Source: CAWBOV01 sp963790525
Lineage (GTDB): Bacteria; Actinomycetota; Actinomycetes; Mycobacteriales; Jatrophihabitantaceae
Direction: 5' to 3'
Length of the DNA: 64,000 nt
Assembly: GCA_963790525.1 (NCBI GenBank)
Contig: CAWBOV010000004.1
Span: 310,001 to 374,000, forward strand
Each line of letters opens with the position of its first letter. The first letter of the stretch is position 1. Position numbers and translations under genes: made by a program. Of this stretch, positions 8,384 to 19,755 are shown piece after piece. Below the pieces are notes generated by a model, which saw only the letters and a list, made by a program, of their open reading frames with translations, did no database searches and was not told the DNA's origin.

Positions 8384-9007
8384 GTGCAGACTCTCGTCGT
8401 CGACCACCCCATCGCACGGACGCGCCTGTCGGTGATGCGGGACAAGCGCAGCAGCAACTCGGAGTTCCGGGCGGCTCTGCGCGAACTGTCCACCCTGCTG
8501 GTCTACGAGGCCACGCGGGAGCTGGAGATCACCGAGACGGCCATAGAGACCCCCGTGGGGCCGACCACCGGGCACGAACTGGCCAACCCCCCGCTCCTGG
8601 TGCCGGTCCTGCGGGCCGGGCTGGGCATGGCGGAGGCCGCCTTCAACCTGTTCCCCGAGTCGCAGATGGGGTTCGTCGGCGTCGCCCGCAACGAGGACAG
8701 CCACGATCCCGAGGCTTACATGGCCTCGCTTCCGGACTCGCTCGCAGGCCGTCCCGTGATCGTCCTGGATCCGATGCTGGCGACCGGCGGCTCGTTGCTG
8801 CACTGCATCGACCTCCTGGTCGCCCGCGGAGCCAGCGACATCACGGTCGTCTGCGTGCTCGCCTCACCCGAGGGCGTCGCGCGCCTGGCCGCCAACGGGC
8901 AGCCGACCCGGCTGGTCACGGCCAGCATCGACGAGGGTCTCAACGACAACGCCTACATCGTGCCGGGGCTCGGCGATGCGGGCGATCGCCAGTTCGGCCC
9001 GCGCTGA
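8384..9007 (+). CDS. upp: Uracil phosphoribosyltransferase
   Basis: The protein has 207 residues and converts uracil plus PRPP to UMP in pyrimidine salvage. The PRPP-binding loop is VIVLDPMLATGGS (around residue 125-137). The uracil-binding C-terminal segment DEGLNDNAYIVPGLGDAGDRQFG is intact, and LVPVLRAGLGM is also present. GTG at 8384 is 6 nt after a TAGTCT -10 (8372-8377), so leaderless. Its neighbours in the wider region (PNP, pmm, deoC) form a nucleoside-salvage group. Confidence 0.96.
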   Translation: MQTLVVDHPIARTRLSVMRDKRSSNSEFRAALRELSTLLVYEATRELEITETAIETPVGPTTGHELANPPLLVPVLRAGLGMAEAAFNLFPESQMGFVGVARNEDSHDPEAYMASLPDSLAGRPVIVLDPMLATGGSLLHCIDLLVARGASDITVVCVLASPEGVARLAANGQPTRLVTASIDEGLNDNAYIVPGLGDAGDRQFGPR

Positions 9008-9094
9008 CGGCACCGCCTCCGGACCGGCCCGCACTGTCGGACCCCTGGTGTTGACTCTGCAGTCATCCACCGACAGCGAGCCGGGAGCGCAGAG

Positions 9095-9667
9095 ATGGCC
9101 GAGATCGTCCTGTTCCACCACATCCAGGGCCTGACGCCGGGCGTGGCGTCCTTCGCCGACACGCTGCGCGGTGCCGGGCACACCGTGCACACGCCGGACC
9201 TGTTCGACGGGCGCCTCTTCGACAGCATCGAGGCCGGGCAGTCGTTCCTCGGTGAGGTCGGCTTCGACGCGATCGTCGAGCGGGCCGTGGCGAGCGTCGA
9301 GCAGCTGCCCGCCGAGATCGGCTACGCCGGATTCTCCCTCGGGGTGGTGCCGGCCCAGCGGTTGGCACAGACCCGCCCCGGTGCGCAGAGCGCACTGCTG
9401 TTCCACTCCTGCGTGCCCACGGCCTTCTTCGGGCCGTGGCCGGACGGCCTGCCCGCGCAGATCCACGCGATGGACGCCGACCCCTATTTCGTCGACGAGG
9501 GTGACATCGACGCCGCGCGGGCGCTGGTGGACACCGTCGCGTCGGTGGAGCTGTTCCTCTACCCGGGCTCGGAGCATCTGTTCGTCGACAGCTCGTTGCC
9601 GTCCTACGACGCCACCGCCGCCGCGCTGCTCACCGAACGCGTCCTGGAGTTCCTCGACGCGCACTGA
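9095..9667 (+). CDS. Dienelactone hydrolase-family alpha/beta hydrolase
   Basis: The protein has 190 residues. The N-terminus MAEIVLFHHIQGLTPGV and the fold order match DLH-like proteins. The nucleophile elbow is G-F-S-L-G (around residue 77), so it carries serine where classical dienelactone hydrolase carries cysteine. The acid is likely in DADPYFVDEGD and the histidine in GSEHLF, near residue 163. ATG at 9095 follows GGGAGCGCAGAG. Substrate is unknown; it stands alone between upp and a convergent FAD oxidoreductase. Confidence 0.8.
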   Translation: MAEIVLFHHIQGLTPGVASFADTLRGAGHTVHTPDLFDGRLFDSIEAGQSFLGEVGFDAIVERAVASVEQLPAEIGYAGFSLGVVPAQRLAQTRPGAQSALLFHSCVPTAFFGPWPDGLPAQIHAMDADPYFVDEGDIDAARALVDTVASVELFLYPGSEHLFVDSSLPSYDATAAALLTERVLEFLDAH

Positions 9668-9680
9668 TCGGCCGGGGCTT

Positions 9681-10931
9681 CTACCCGCGCAGGTGGGCCA
9701 GGACCGCGGTCCCGGCGCGTCGGCCGGAGACCAGCGCGCCCTGGATGGAGGCGGTGTCGCGGTGGTCGCCTGCGACGAACAGTCCCTCACCCAGGTCGAC
9801 GTCCTGCTGGACGGCGAAGGGCGGGCGCTGGGCGGGCAGCGCGTACGGCACCGCGTAGGTCGCGACGAGCTCCCAGCTCCTCGTGTCGGCGCCGTAGATC
9901 AGCCCCGCCTGTTCGCGCACCAGGGACTCCATCTGCTCGCCGCCGTCGCGCCCGAGCACCGTGGTCGCTATCAGTGCGCCGCTGCGGGCGTAGGTCCGCG
10001 CGGCGTTGGAGACGACGGCGGTGTTGACGACGGGGCCGCGCCGGTCGCCGTCGACGTGCAGCACCCCGACATGGGTCGGTGGCGAGGTCACCCGGTGGTA
10101 GAAGGTCGTCAGCCCGCGCATCGGCGGCGTCGGCAGGCCGATGAGGGCGCACGCCGCGCGGGGATCCGCCGCGACGACCACGGCACGAGCCCGGATGCGT
10201 CCGTGGTCGGTGAGCACCTCGCTGCCGCTGCACCTCTGGACCGTCACCCCGGTGTGGACCGTGCCCGTAGGCAACGCGGCGACGAGCTGGTCCGGGAGCG
10301 CGCGCATGCCGTTCGCCGGGAGTGCCGGCGTGCCGCGGACGAATGCCCGCATGAGCAGGTCGCCCAGCCGGCGCGAGCTGTCCAGGGTCCCGTCCGCGAG
10401 CACGCCGCTGAGGAACGGCTGCAGCACGTGGGATTCGACGCCTCCACCCAGGTGCCGCTCGGCGAAGGCCTCCGCCAGCGAGATGTCCGCGCCGCCGGTG
10501 ATCCGCTGGACCGGGCGGTAGCCGACGTCGAGGGCGTAGCGGGCCAGGGCGATCTTCTCGCGCATCGACCCGACGGGGGCGCGCAGGGTCGACACCGTCG
10601 CGGCCGGCCAGCGGCGTGGATCGCCCAGCACGTAACGGGAATCCCCCATGGCCACGACGACGCCGGCCTTGAACGGCTGCAGTTCGAGCAGGTCGACGTC
10701 GAAGACCCGGGCGGCCTCCGGGTAGGCGGGGTTGAAGAGCTGGAACCCGCGATCGAGCAGGAACCCGTCCTGCCGGTCGGTGCGGATCCGGCCGCCGGTG
10801 TCGTCGGCCTTCTCCACGACGGTGACCGACACCCCGCGGGCGTGCAGGTGACGTGCGGTGGCCAGCCCGGCCAGCCCCGCCCCGACGACGACCACGTCCA
10901 CGTCATCGGTCAGCTCCGCCACAGGCCACAT
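9681..10931 (-). CDS. FAD-dependent amine oxidase/phytoene desaturase-like oxidoreductase
   Basis: The protein has 416 residues. The N-terminal dinucleotide-binding motif is VVVVGAGLAGLATARHLHARGVSVTVVEKADDTGGRIRT (residues about 12-50), and the C-terminal FAD motif is GLFVAGDHRDTASIQGALVSGRRAG. This is the layout of protoporphyrinogen oxidase, phytoene desaturase and monoamine oxidase relatives. ATG at 10931 was taken; an in-frame GTG three codons on is possible. The gene is convergent with the hydrolase on its left. No substrate can be inferred. Confidence 0.82.
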   Translation of the reverse strand: MWPVAELTDDVDVVVVGAGLAGLATARHLHARGVSVTVVEKADDTGGRIRTDRQDGFLLDRGFQLFNPAYPEAARVFDVDLLELQPFKAGVVVAMGDSRYVLGDPRRWPAATVSTLRAPVGSMREKIALARYALDVGYRPVQRITGGADISLAEAFAERHLGGGVESHVLQPFLSGVLADGTLDSSRRLGDLLMRAFVRGTPALPANGMRALPDQLVAALPTGTVHTGVTVQRCSGSEVLTDHGRIRARAVVVAADPRAACALIGLPTPPMRGLTTFYHRVTSPPTHVGVLHVDGDRRGPVVNTAVVSNAARTYARSGALIATTVLGRDGGEQMESLVREQAGLIYGADTRSWELVATYAVPYALPAQRPPFAVQQDVDLGEGLFVAGDHRDTASIQGALVSGRRAGTAVLAHLRG

Positions 10932-10998
10932 GATGCCGTAGCCGTCGCCGCCGTGGCAGCGCTGGGTGGGGCCACGGTCGTCGCGGGTCCGCGGGCCG

Positions 10999-12601
10999 TC
11001 AGCTCAGGGCGAGGATGCGGTCGATCTCGGCGCGCAGGTCGGCCAACGCGGACATCGCCTCGGCGCGCACGGTGGCGACCGGGCGCCCGTCGACCGGCGC
11101 GACGATCTCCAGGTACGCCTTGAGCTTCGGCTCGGTGCCGGACGGGCGGACCACTGCCCGCCCACCCGGCCAGCGCAGCGTCACCACGTCTGCGGACGGG
11201 GCCAGGTCGGTGACGGTGACGGGTGCGCCGAGCAGCGTGTCCGGAGGCGCCGCGCGCAGCCGGGCCATGGCGTCGGCGATGAGCGAGACGTCGGCGACGC
11301 GCAGCGAGAGCTGATCGGTGGCGTGGACCCCGTACTGCTCGGCGAGCTCGTCCAGGCGCGCGGGGATCGACGAGCCCCCGGCGGCCAGCTCCGCCGAGAT
11401 CGACGCCGCGAGCAGGGCCGCCGAGATGCCGTCCTTGTCGCGCACCAGCCGCGGCGCCACCGCGTAGCCGATCGCCTCCTCGTAACCGTAGGCGAGGTCG
11501 TCCGCGGCCCGGGTGATCCACTTGAACCCCGTCAGCGTCTCGGCGTAGGGCGCGGCGTGCGCGGCGGCCATCTTCCCGAGCAGCTGCGAGGACACGATCG
11601 TGGTCGCGTAGGTCCCCGGTGTGCCCGCGCGGAGAAGGGCATCGCCGAGGAGCGCGCCCAGCTCGTCGCCACGCAGTGCCCGCCAGCCGGTTCCGGGGAA
11701 CTCGACCGCGATGGCGCACCGGTCGGCGTCGGGATCGTTGGCTATGACCAGATCGGCGCCGACCTCCCGCGCCAGCGCCAGCGCGAGATCCAGTGCGCCC
11801 GGCTCCTCGGGATTCGGGAATGCCACGGTCGGGAAGTCCGGGTCGGGATCGGCCTGCCGGGCGACGCCCACCGGCGGCGGCGAAACCGGCGGCGGCGAAC
11901 ACCCGCAGCAGCGTCGAGGTCCCGACGCCGTGCATCGCGGTGTGCACGATGCGCTGCCGCACCGCCGGGGGACCGACCAGCGCGGCCACCGCGCGCACGT
12001 AGTCGTCGACGATCGTGTCGTCGAGCACCTGGTGACCCGGCTTCAGCGCGATACCGCTCGCCGCGCCGACGGCCTGGATCTCCTGCTCTATCTCGCGATC
12101 GGCGGGCGGGACGATCTGCGCGCCGTCGCCGGCATAGACCTTGTAGCCGTTGTCCTGGGGCGGGTTGTGCGAGGCCGTCACCATCACGCCGGCCACCGCC
12201 CCCAGGTGCAGCACCGCGTAGGCCAGGAGCGGGGTCGGCAACGGCCCCGGGAGCAGTCGCGCGTCGAAACCGGCTGCGGTGAACACCGCGGCGGAGTCCT
12301 CGGCGAACTCGCGCGAGCCGTGCCGCGCGTCGTACCCGACCACCACGATCGATCCGGCGGCGGTGCGTGGCGTCAGCCAGGCGGCCAGTCCCGCGGCGGC
12401 CCGGCGCACGACGGTCCGGTTCATGCCGTTGGGCCCGGCCCGCAGGGGTCCCCGCAGCCCGGCGGTGCCGAAGGTGAGAGGCGCGCTGAACCGGTCCTCG
12501 AGCTCGGCCCAGTCGCCGTGGTCGAGCAACGCCGACAGCTCCGCCGCGGCCAGGGGGTCGACGTCGTCGGCGATCCACGCCTCGACGGCTTCGCGATCCA
12601 T
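10999..12601 (-). pseudogene. Phosphomannomutase/phosphoglucomutase-type phosphohexomutase, one frameshift
   Basis: The protein would have about 533 residues. Serine loop VMVTASHNPPQDNGYKVY, metal loop ANDPDADRCAI, sugar loop GYEEAIGY and phosphate loop VRPSGTEPKLKAY are all intact. The frame breaks near 11875, where GCC-GCC-G-CCG-GTG carries one extra base at a codon junction; removing it gives GFAAPVGVARQADPDPDFP, the family sequence. I therefore expect a functional gene (M. tuberculosis pmmB-like). ATG at 12601 is 6 nt from the stop of the PNP gene, so the two are cotranscribed. Next to a nucleoside phosphorylase it may act as phosphopentomutase on ribose-1-phosphate (inference). Confidence 0.85.
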
Positions 12602-12606
12602 CGGCG

Positions 12607-13410
12607 TCAGAGGCGTTCGATGAACTGGCCGAGCAGCGCGCCCATCCGGGCCGCCGCCGCCCGCCCGGCCTCGAGGACCTCCTCGTGGTTGAGCGGTTCG
12701 CCGGTGATCCCGGCCGCGAGGTTCGTGACCAGCGAGAGGCCGAGCACCTCGACTCCCTCCGCGTGGGCCGCGATCGCCTCCAGCCCGGTGGACATGCCGA
12801 CCAGGTCGGCGCCGAGGCGACCGAGCATCCGGATCTCCGCCGGGGTCTCGTACATCGGCCCGGGCATCTGGGCGTAGACGCCCTCCTCCAGGGACGGGTC
12901 GATGTCGCGCATGAGCGCCCGCAGCCGCCGGGAGTACAGGTCGGTGAGGTCGACGAAGCGCGGCCCGACCAGCGGGGACGCGAAGGTGAAGTTGATGCTG
13001 TCGCTGATCAGCACCGGCTGCCCCACCGAGAGCCCGTCGCGCAGCCCGCCGCAGGCGTTGGTGAGCACGACGACACCGCATCCGGCGGCGGCCGCGACGC
13101 GCACGCCGTGCACGACCGCGGGCACCCCGCGCCCCTCGTAGAAGTGCGTGCGCCCCAGGAAGGCCAGCACCCGCTTGCCGCCGACCTGGATCGAGCGGAT
13201 GCGCCCGGCGTGACCGGCGACTGCGGGAGCGGTGAACCCCGGCAGGTCGGTGACCGCCAGCTCGGCCGCGGGCGCCCCGAGGGCGTCGACCGCGGGCACC
13301 CAGCCCGAGCCGAGCACGAGAGCGACGTCATGGGTGGCCACGCCGGTGCGGTCGGCGAGCTGTGCGGCGGCGGCGTGGGCGAGGGCGGCGGGGTCGGCGT
13401 CAGCGGTCAC
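12607..13410 (-). CDS. punA: Purine nucleoside phosphorylase
   Basis: The protein has 267 residues and belongs to the trimeric PNP family, converting inosine or guanosine plus phosphate to base plus ribose-1-phosphate. Motifs are VLGSGW (phosphate loop), GRTHFYEGRG, TNACGGLRDGLSVGQPVLISD, MYETPAEIRMLGRLGADLVGMST (base and ribose site) and LVTNLAAGI. GTG at 13410 is supported by a TAGGCT -10 hexamer ending 8 nt upstream; the longer ATG at 13521 would start inside an 11-bp repeat tract with low-complexity residues and is rejected. It is followed closely by the mutase gene and is divergent from mutA. Confidence 0.93.
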   Translation of the reverse strand: MTADADPAALAHAAAAQLADRTGVATHDVALVLGSGWVPAVDALGAPAAELAVTDLPGFTAPAVAGHAGRIRSIQVGGKRVLAFLGRTHFYEGRGVPAVVHGVRVAAAAGCGVVVLTNACGGLRDGLSVGQPVLISDSINFTFASPLVGPRFVDLTDLYSRRLRALMRDIDPSLEEGVYAQMPGPMYETPAEIRMLGRLGADLVGMSTGLEAIAAHAEGVEVLGLSLVTNLAAGITGEPLNHEEVLEAGRAAAARMGALLGQFIERL

Positions 13411-13453
13411 ATCGGGGGAGCCTACGCGGCAGATCGGACAGCACCGGCGCCGA

Positions 13454-13497
13454 GAGAGCGGCAAGAGAGCGGCGGGAGAGCGGCAAGACAGCGGCGA
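13454..13497. repeat. 11-bp tandem repeat, four copies, in a divergent promoter region
   Basis: Four consecutive units of GAGAGCGGC plus two purines start at 13454, 13465, 13476 and 13487 (the last reads GACAGCGGC). The repeat lies between the PNP start (13410) and the mutA -10 (13540-13545). The 11-bp period is close to one helical turn. Confidence 0.8.
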
Positions 13498-13539
13498 GAG
13501 ATGAGCCACCTTCTTCGGCACTTAAGCCGCGATCGGTCT

Positions 13540-13545
13540 TACGAT
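13540..13545 (+). promoter_or_regulatory. mutA -10 hexamer (leaderless promoter)
   Basis: TACGAT ends 7 nt before ATG 13553. The alternative ATG at 13544 overlaps this hexamer, so 13553 is the better start. Confidence 0.6.
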
Positions 13546-13552
13546 GCGGGCC

Positions 13553-15402
13553 ATGACGGCGCCGTCGGACCACCTCGATCTCGCCGCCGACTTCGCCCCT
13601 GCCTCGCTGGAGCAGTGGCGCGAGCTGGTCGGCGCGGTCCTCCGCAGATCCGGTGCGGATCTGTCGGCGGCCGCGGGCGCGCCCGAGTCGCTGCTGTCCA
13701 CGCCCACCTACGACGGGGTGACGCTCGCCCCCCTCTACGTGGCCGGGTCCGCGCCCCACGGCGTCGACGCCAACGGCCTGCCCGGACAGGCACCGTTCGT
13801 CCGCGGGACGCGCGCTGTGGCGACGGGATGGGACGTCCGCCAGCGCCACGCCGACCCCGACCCGGTCCGCACCAACGCGGCCGTCCTCGCCGACCTCGAG
13901 AACGGCGTGACGTCGCTCTGGCTCGCGCTCGGAGACGGTGGCATCCCGATCGACGCCCTGGGGCAGGTGCTCGACGGCGTCTACCTCGATCTGGCACCGG
14001 TCGTCCTGGACGCCGGCGCGGACACCACGGCGGCCGCGGATGCGTTCTTCCTGCTCGCCGCCGCCCGGGGCGTGGAGGCCCGCGAGTTGTCGGGGAGCCT
14101 CGGGGCCGACCCGATCGGACTGGCCGCGCGGACGGGCACGGTTCCCGATCTCGACACCACGACTCATCTGGCCCTGCGCACCCTGCCGTTCGCCGCGTTG
14201 CGGGCGATCACCGTCGACGGGACCGCCTACCACGATGCAGGGGGCAGCGACAGCGACGAACTCGCCATCGCCGCCTCGGTCGGCGTCGCCTACCTGCGCG
14301 CGCTCACCGACGCCGGCCTGAGTGCCGACGCGGCGCTGGATCAGCTCGAGTTCCGGTACGCCGTCGGCTGCGACCAGTTCGCGTCGATCGCCAAGCTGCG
14401 TGCCGCTCGGCGCATCTGGGCGCGCATCGCCGAGCTGTCGGGTGCCGCACCCGCACACCGGGGGCAGCACCAGCACGCGGTCACCTCCGCGGCGATGATG
14501 ACCCGACGCGATCCGTGGGTGAACATGCTGCGCACGACCATCGCCTGCTTCGCCGCGGCGGTCGGGGGAGCTGAGTCGATCACGGTGGCCCCGTTCGACG
14601 CCGCCCACGGCCTACCCGACGACTTCGCCCGGCGCATCGCGCGCAACTGCCAGAGCGTCCTGCACGACGAGTCGAGCCTGGCCCGTGTGATCGACCCGGC
14701 GGGCGGGTCCTGGTTCGTCGAGTCGTTCACCGAGCAGCTCGCAGCGGCCGCCTGGTCGCGGTTCACCGAACTCGAGCGCGCGGGCGGGGCGGTCGCCGCG
14801 CTGGCCGACGGCACGATCGCTTCGCTGCTGGCGACGAGCCGGGCCGCCCGCGAGGACAACATCGCCCACCGCCGGGACCCGATCACCGGCGTCAGCGAGT
14901 TCGCGAACCTCACCGAGCAGCCCCTCGCACGCCCGGCGGCACCGGCCGGTCCCTCCGGCGGCCTGCCGCGGATCCGCTATGCCGAACCGTTCGAGCAGCT
15001 GCGCGACAGCGCGGACGCCCACCTCGCCGAGCACGGCACGCGCCCGACCGTCTTCCTCGCGGCGCTCGGCCCGGTAGCGGCCCACACCGGACGGGTCGGA
15101 TTCGCCGTCAACCTCTTCGCCGCCGGCGGGCTGGACACCGTCGTCGGCACCGGCAGCGTCGCGGACCTCACCGCCGCCTTCGCCGCCTCGGGGACGACGG
15201 TCGCCTGCCTGTGCTCGTCGGAGAAGGTCTACGCGGCCGAGGCGGCGGGACTGGCAGCCGCGCTCAAGGCCGCCGGCGCCGAGACGATCTGGATCGCCGG
15301 TGGGCAGGAGATCGACTCCGCCGATCTCGACGGCAGCATCCACGTCGGCTGCGACGCGCTGGCGGTTCTGCGCACGACCGCCCGCACCCTGGGAGTGACG
15401 GC

Positions 15403-15406
<4 letters not shown>
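13553..15406 (+). CDS. mutA: Methylmalonyl-CoA mutase, small (beta) subunit
   Basis: The protein has 617 residues. It is the non-catalytic subunit of the adenosylcobalamin-dependent mutase that interconverts succinyl-CoA and (R)-methylmalonyl-CoA. The TIM-barrel part is conserved (VTSAAMMTRRDPWVNMLRTTIACFAAAVGGAES, RNCQSVLHDESSLARVIDPAGGSWFVE). The C-terminal B12-like domain lacks the D-x-H-x-x-G lower-ligand motif, as expected for the small subunit. The upstream in-frame ATG at 13544 lies inside the -10. The stop overlaps the mutB ATG by 4 nt, ensuring coupled subunit synthesis. Confidence 0.94.
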
Positions 15407-17586
<2,180 letters not shown>

Positions 17587-17627
17587 CGTGGCTGACGCGA
17601 CTGACGCATGACGCCGCGGGGCCCGAC

Positions 17628-18596
17628 GTGAGCGACGTGAGCGACCTCGTCGCCGGCGTCCGCGGCGGTGACCGCGCGGCCATCGCCCGGGCGATCACGC
17701 TGGTGGAGTCCCGCCGATCCGACCACCGCGAGCGCGCCCAGCGGCTGCTCCACGAGTTGCTGCCCTTCACCGGCGACGCGCAGCGCATCGGCATCACCGG
17801 CGTGCCGGGGGTCGGCAAGTCCACGTTCATCGACACCCTCGGCATGAACCTGATCGGCGCCGGGCACCGGGTCGCGGTGCTCGCGGTCGATCCGTCCTCC
17901 AGCCGCAGCAAGGGCAGCATCCTCGGCGACAAGACCAGGATGAACCGGCTGGCAGTGGACGACGCCGCCTTCGTCCGCCCCTCGCCCAGCTCCGGGACGC
18001 TGGGCGGGGTCGCGCAGGCCACCCGCGAGACGATGCTGGTGATGGAGGCGGCCGGGTACGACATCGTGCTGGTCGAGACCGTCGGCGTGGGGCAGTCGGA
18101 GTTCGTCGTGGCCGAGATGGTCGACACGTTCCTGTTCCTGACGCTGGCCCGCACCGGCGACCAGCTGCAGGGCATGAAGCGCGGCATCCTGGAGCTGGCC
18201 GACGTCATCGCGGTGAACAAGGCCGACGGCGCCCACGAGCAGGAGTCCGAGCGCGCCGCGCGCGAGCTGTCCTCTGCGCTGCGCATGTTGCGCTCGGCCG
18301 AGGGTGACTGGCAGCCCCCCGTCCTGACCTGCAGCGCCCTGAACAACGTCGGGCTGGACACGGTCTGGGCGCACGTCTCGCAGCACCGGGCCCGTCTCGT
18401 CGCCTCGGGGGAGTTCGACCGCAAACGCCGCCGCCAGCTGGTGGACTGGACGCGGTCGCTGGTCCGGGACCGGCTGCTCGCCCGGTTGACCGCGCCCGCC
18501 GTGCGTGACGTCGTCGCGGCGGCGGAACGGAGCGTGCTCGCCGGGGACCTCACTCCGGATCAGGCGGCCGGGCGCATCATCGACGCCCTCGGCTGA
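17628..18596 (+). CDS. meaB: MeaB/ArgK-type G-protein chaperone of methylmalonyl-CoA mutase
   Basis: The protein has 322 residues and is a P-loop GTPase that gates cofactor loading and protects the mutase. The Walker A motif is GITGVPGVGKSTFIDTLG (residues about 46-63). VAVLAVDPSSSRSKGSILGDKTRM, the metal-binding VETVGVGQSE and the NKAD guanine-specificity motif (VNKADGAHE) are present. GTG at 17628 lies 41 nt after mutB. An upstream ATG at 17608 is out of frame. Operon mutA-mutB-meaB is clear. Confidence 0.95.
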   Translation: MSDVSDLVAGVRGGDRAAIARAITLVESRRSDHRERAQRLLHELLPFTGDAQRIGITGVPGVGKSTFIDTLGMNLIGAGHRVAVLAVDPSSSRSKGSILGDKTRMNRLAVDDAAFVRPSPSSGTLGGVAQATRETMLVMEAAGYDIVLVETVGVGQSEFVVAEMVDTFLFLTLARTGDQLQGMKRGILELADVIAVNKADGAHEQESERAARELSSALRMLRSAEGDWQPPVLTCSALNNVGLDTVWAHVSQHRARLVASGEFDRKRRRQLVDWTRSLVRDRLLARLTAPAVRDVVAAAERSVLAGDLTPDQAAGRIIDALG

Positions 18597-18618
18597 GGTA
18601 CCGGCTACGCTGCGCCTC

Positions 18619-19755
18619 GTGCAGATCGACTTCACGTCATCGCAGCGGACCAGTCTGGGAGTCGAGTGGGAACTCGAGCTCGTGGACCTGGACACCCGGC
18701 AGTTGACGTCCGGTTCCAACGAGATCCTCGCCGCCATCTCCGAGAACGGCGACGGTGAGCATCCCAAGGCCAAGCACGAGCTGCTGCAGTCGTGCGTGGA
18801 GGTGATCACCGGCATCTGCCAGACGGTCGCCGAGGCCCAGGCCGATCTCGCCGGCACCGTCGCCGAGGTCGCCGCCGCGGCGAAGGACCGCAACCTCGGC
18901 CTGATGTGCTCGGGCACGCACCCGATCACGGACTGGTCCACCCAGCAGATCAGCGACGATCCCCGCTACGCCCTGCTCATCGAGCGCAACCAGTGGATCG
19001 CCCGCCAGATGCAGATCTTCGGGGTGCACGTGCACTGCGGGGTCCGCGCCCAGGAGAAGGCGATCCCGATCGTCAACGGGCTGCTGAACTACATCCCGCA
19101 CTTCCTGGCGCTGTCGGCCTCCAGCCCGTTCTGGATCGGCGCGGACACCGGCCTGGCCTCCTACCGCAGCAAGGTCTTCGAGGCGCTGCCCACCGCCGGC
19201 CTGCCGTACCAGCTCTCGGGCTGGGGTGAGTTCGAGAAGTACGTCGGCGCCCTCGTCAGTTCCAACGCGATCCAGACCATCCGCGAGGTGTGGTGGGACG
19301 TCCGCCCGCACCCGGGCTTCGGGACCGTGGAGCTGCGGATCTGCGACGGCCTGCCGAGCCTGGACGAGATCGGCTGCGTGGCGGCGCTGGCGCAGTGCCT
19401 GGTGGAGCGCTTCGACCGCCAGCTCGACGACGGCTACTCACTGCCGGTGCCCCAGCCGTGGCTGGTGCGGGAGAACAAGTGGCGGGCGGCCCGCTACGGC
19501 CTCGACGCGGAGATCATCATCGACCGCGACGGCCACAAGCAGCCGGTGGCGACAGCGCTGACCGATCTGGTCGAGGACCTCCTGCCGACCGCGCGCCGGC
19601 TGGACTGTGCGGCAGAATTGGAGATGATCCCCCGGCTGATCGAGCGGGGGGCCAGCTACCAGCGCCAGCGCACCGTCGCGCGGGCCAATGACGGCGACCT
19701 CGGTGCCGTCGTCGACTCACTGCTCAGCGAAATGCGGGATGGTCTTGCTCTCTGA
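18619..19755 (+). CDS. Carboxylate-amine ligase / glutamate-cysteine ligase 2 family (YbdK-type)
   Basis: The protein has 378 residues. The N-terminus is LGVEWELELVDLDTRQL, with VHVHCGVR, PHPGFGTVELRICD and ENKWRAARYGLD as hallmark GCS2 motifs of the ATP-grasp-like gamma-glutamyl ligase fold. Members have weak gamma-glutamylcysteine synthetase activity or unknown ligase roles. Mycobacteriales use mycothiol, so a glutathione role is doubtful. GTG at 18619 is 7 nt after a TACGCT hexamer (18606-18611), leaderless. It overlaps the downstream amidohydrolase start by 17 nt. Confidence 0.88.
   Translation: MQIDFTSSQRTSLGVEWELELVDLDTRQLTSGSNEILAAISENGDGEHPKAKHELLQSCVEVITGICQTVAEAQADLAGTVAEVAAAAKDRNLGLMCSGTHPITDWSTQQISDDPRYALLIERNQWIARQMQIFGVHVHCGVRAQEKAIPIVNGLLNYIPHFLALSASSPFWIGADTGLASYRSKVFEALPTAGLPYQLSGWGEFEKYVGALVSSNAIQTIREVWWDVRPHPGFGTVELRICDGLPSLDEIGCVAALAQCLVERFDRQLDDGYSLPVPQPWLVRENKWRAARYGLDAEIIIDRDGHKQPVATALTDLVEDLLPTARRLDCAAELEMIPRLIERGASYQRQRTVARANDGDLGAVVDSLLSEMRDGLAL

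Noticed and set aside
13411..13552. Possible cobalamin riboswitch upstream of mutA
   Set aside because: Only about 140 bp separates mutA from the divergent PNP gene, the likely message is leaderless, and no B12-box-like sequence was seen.
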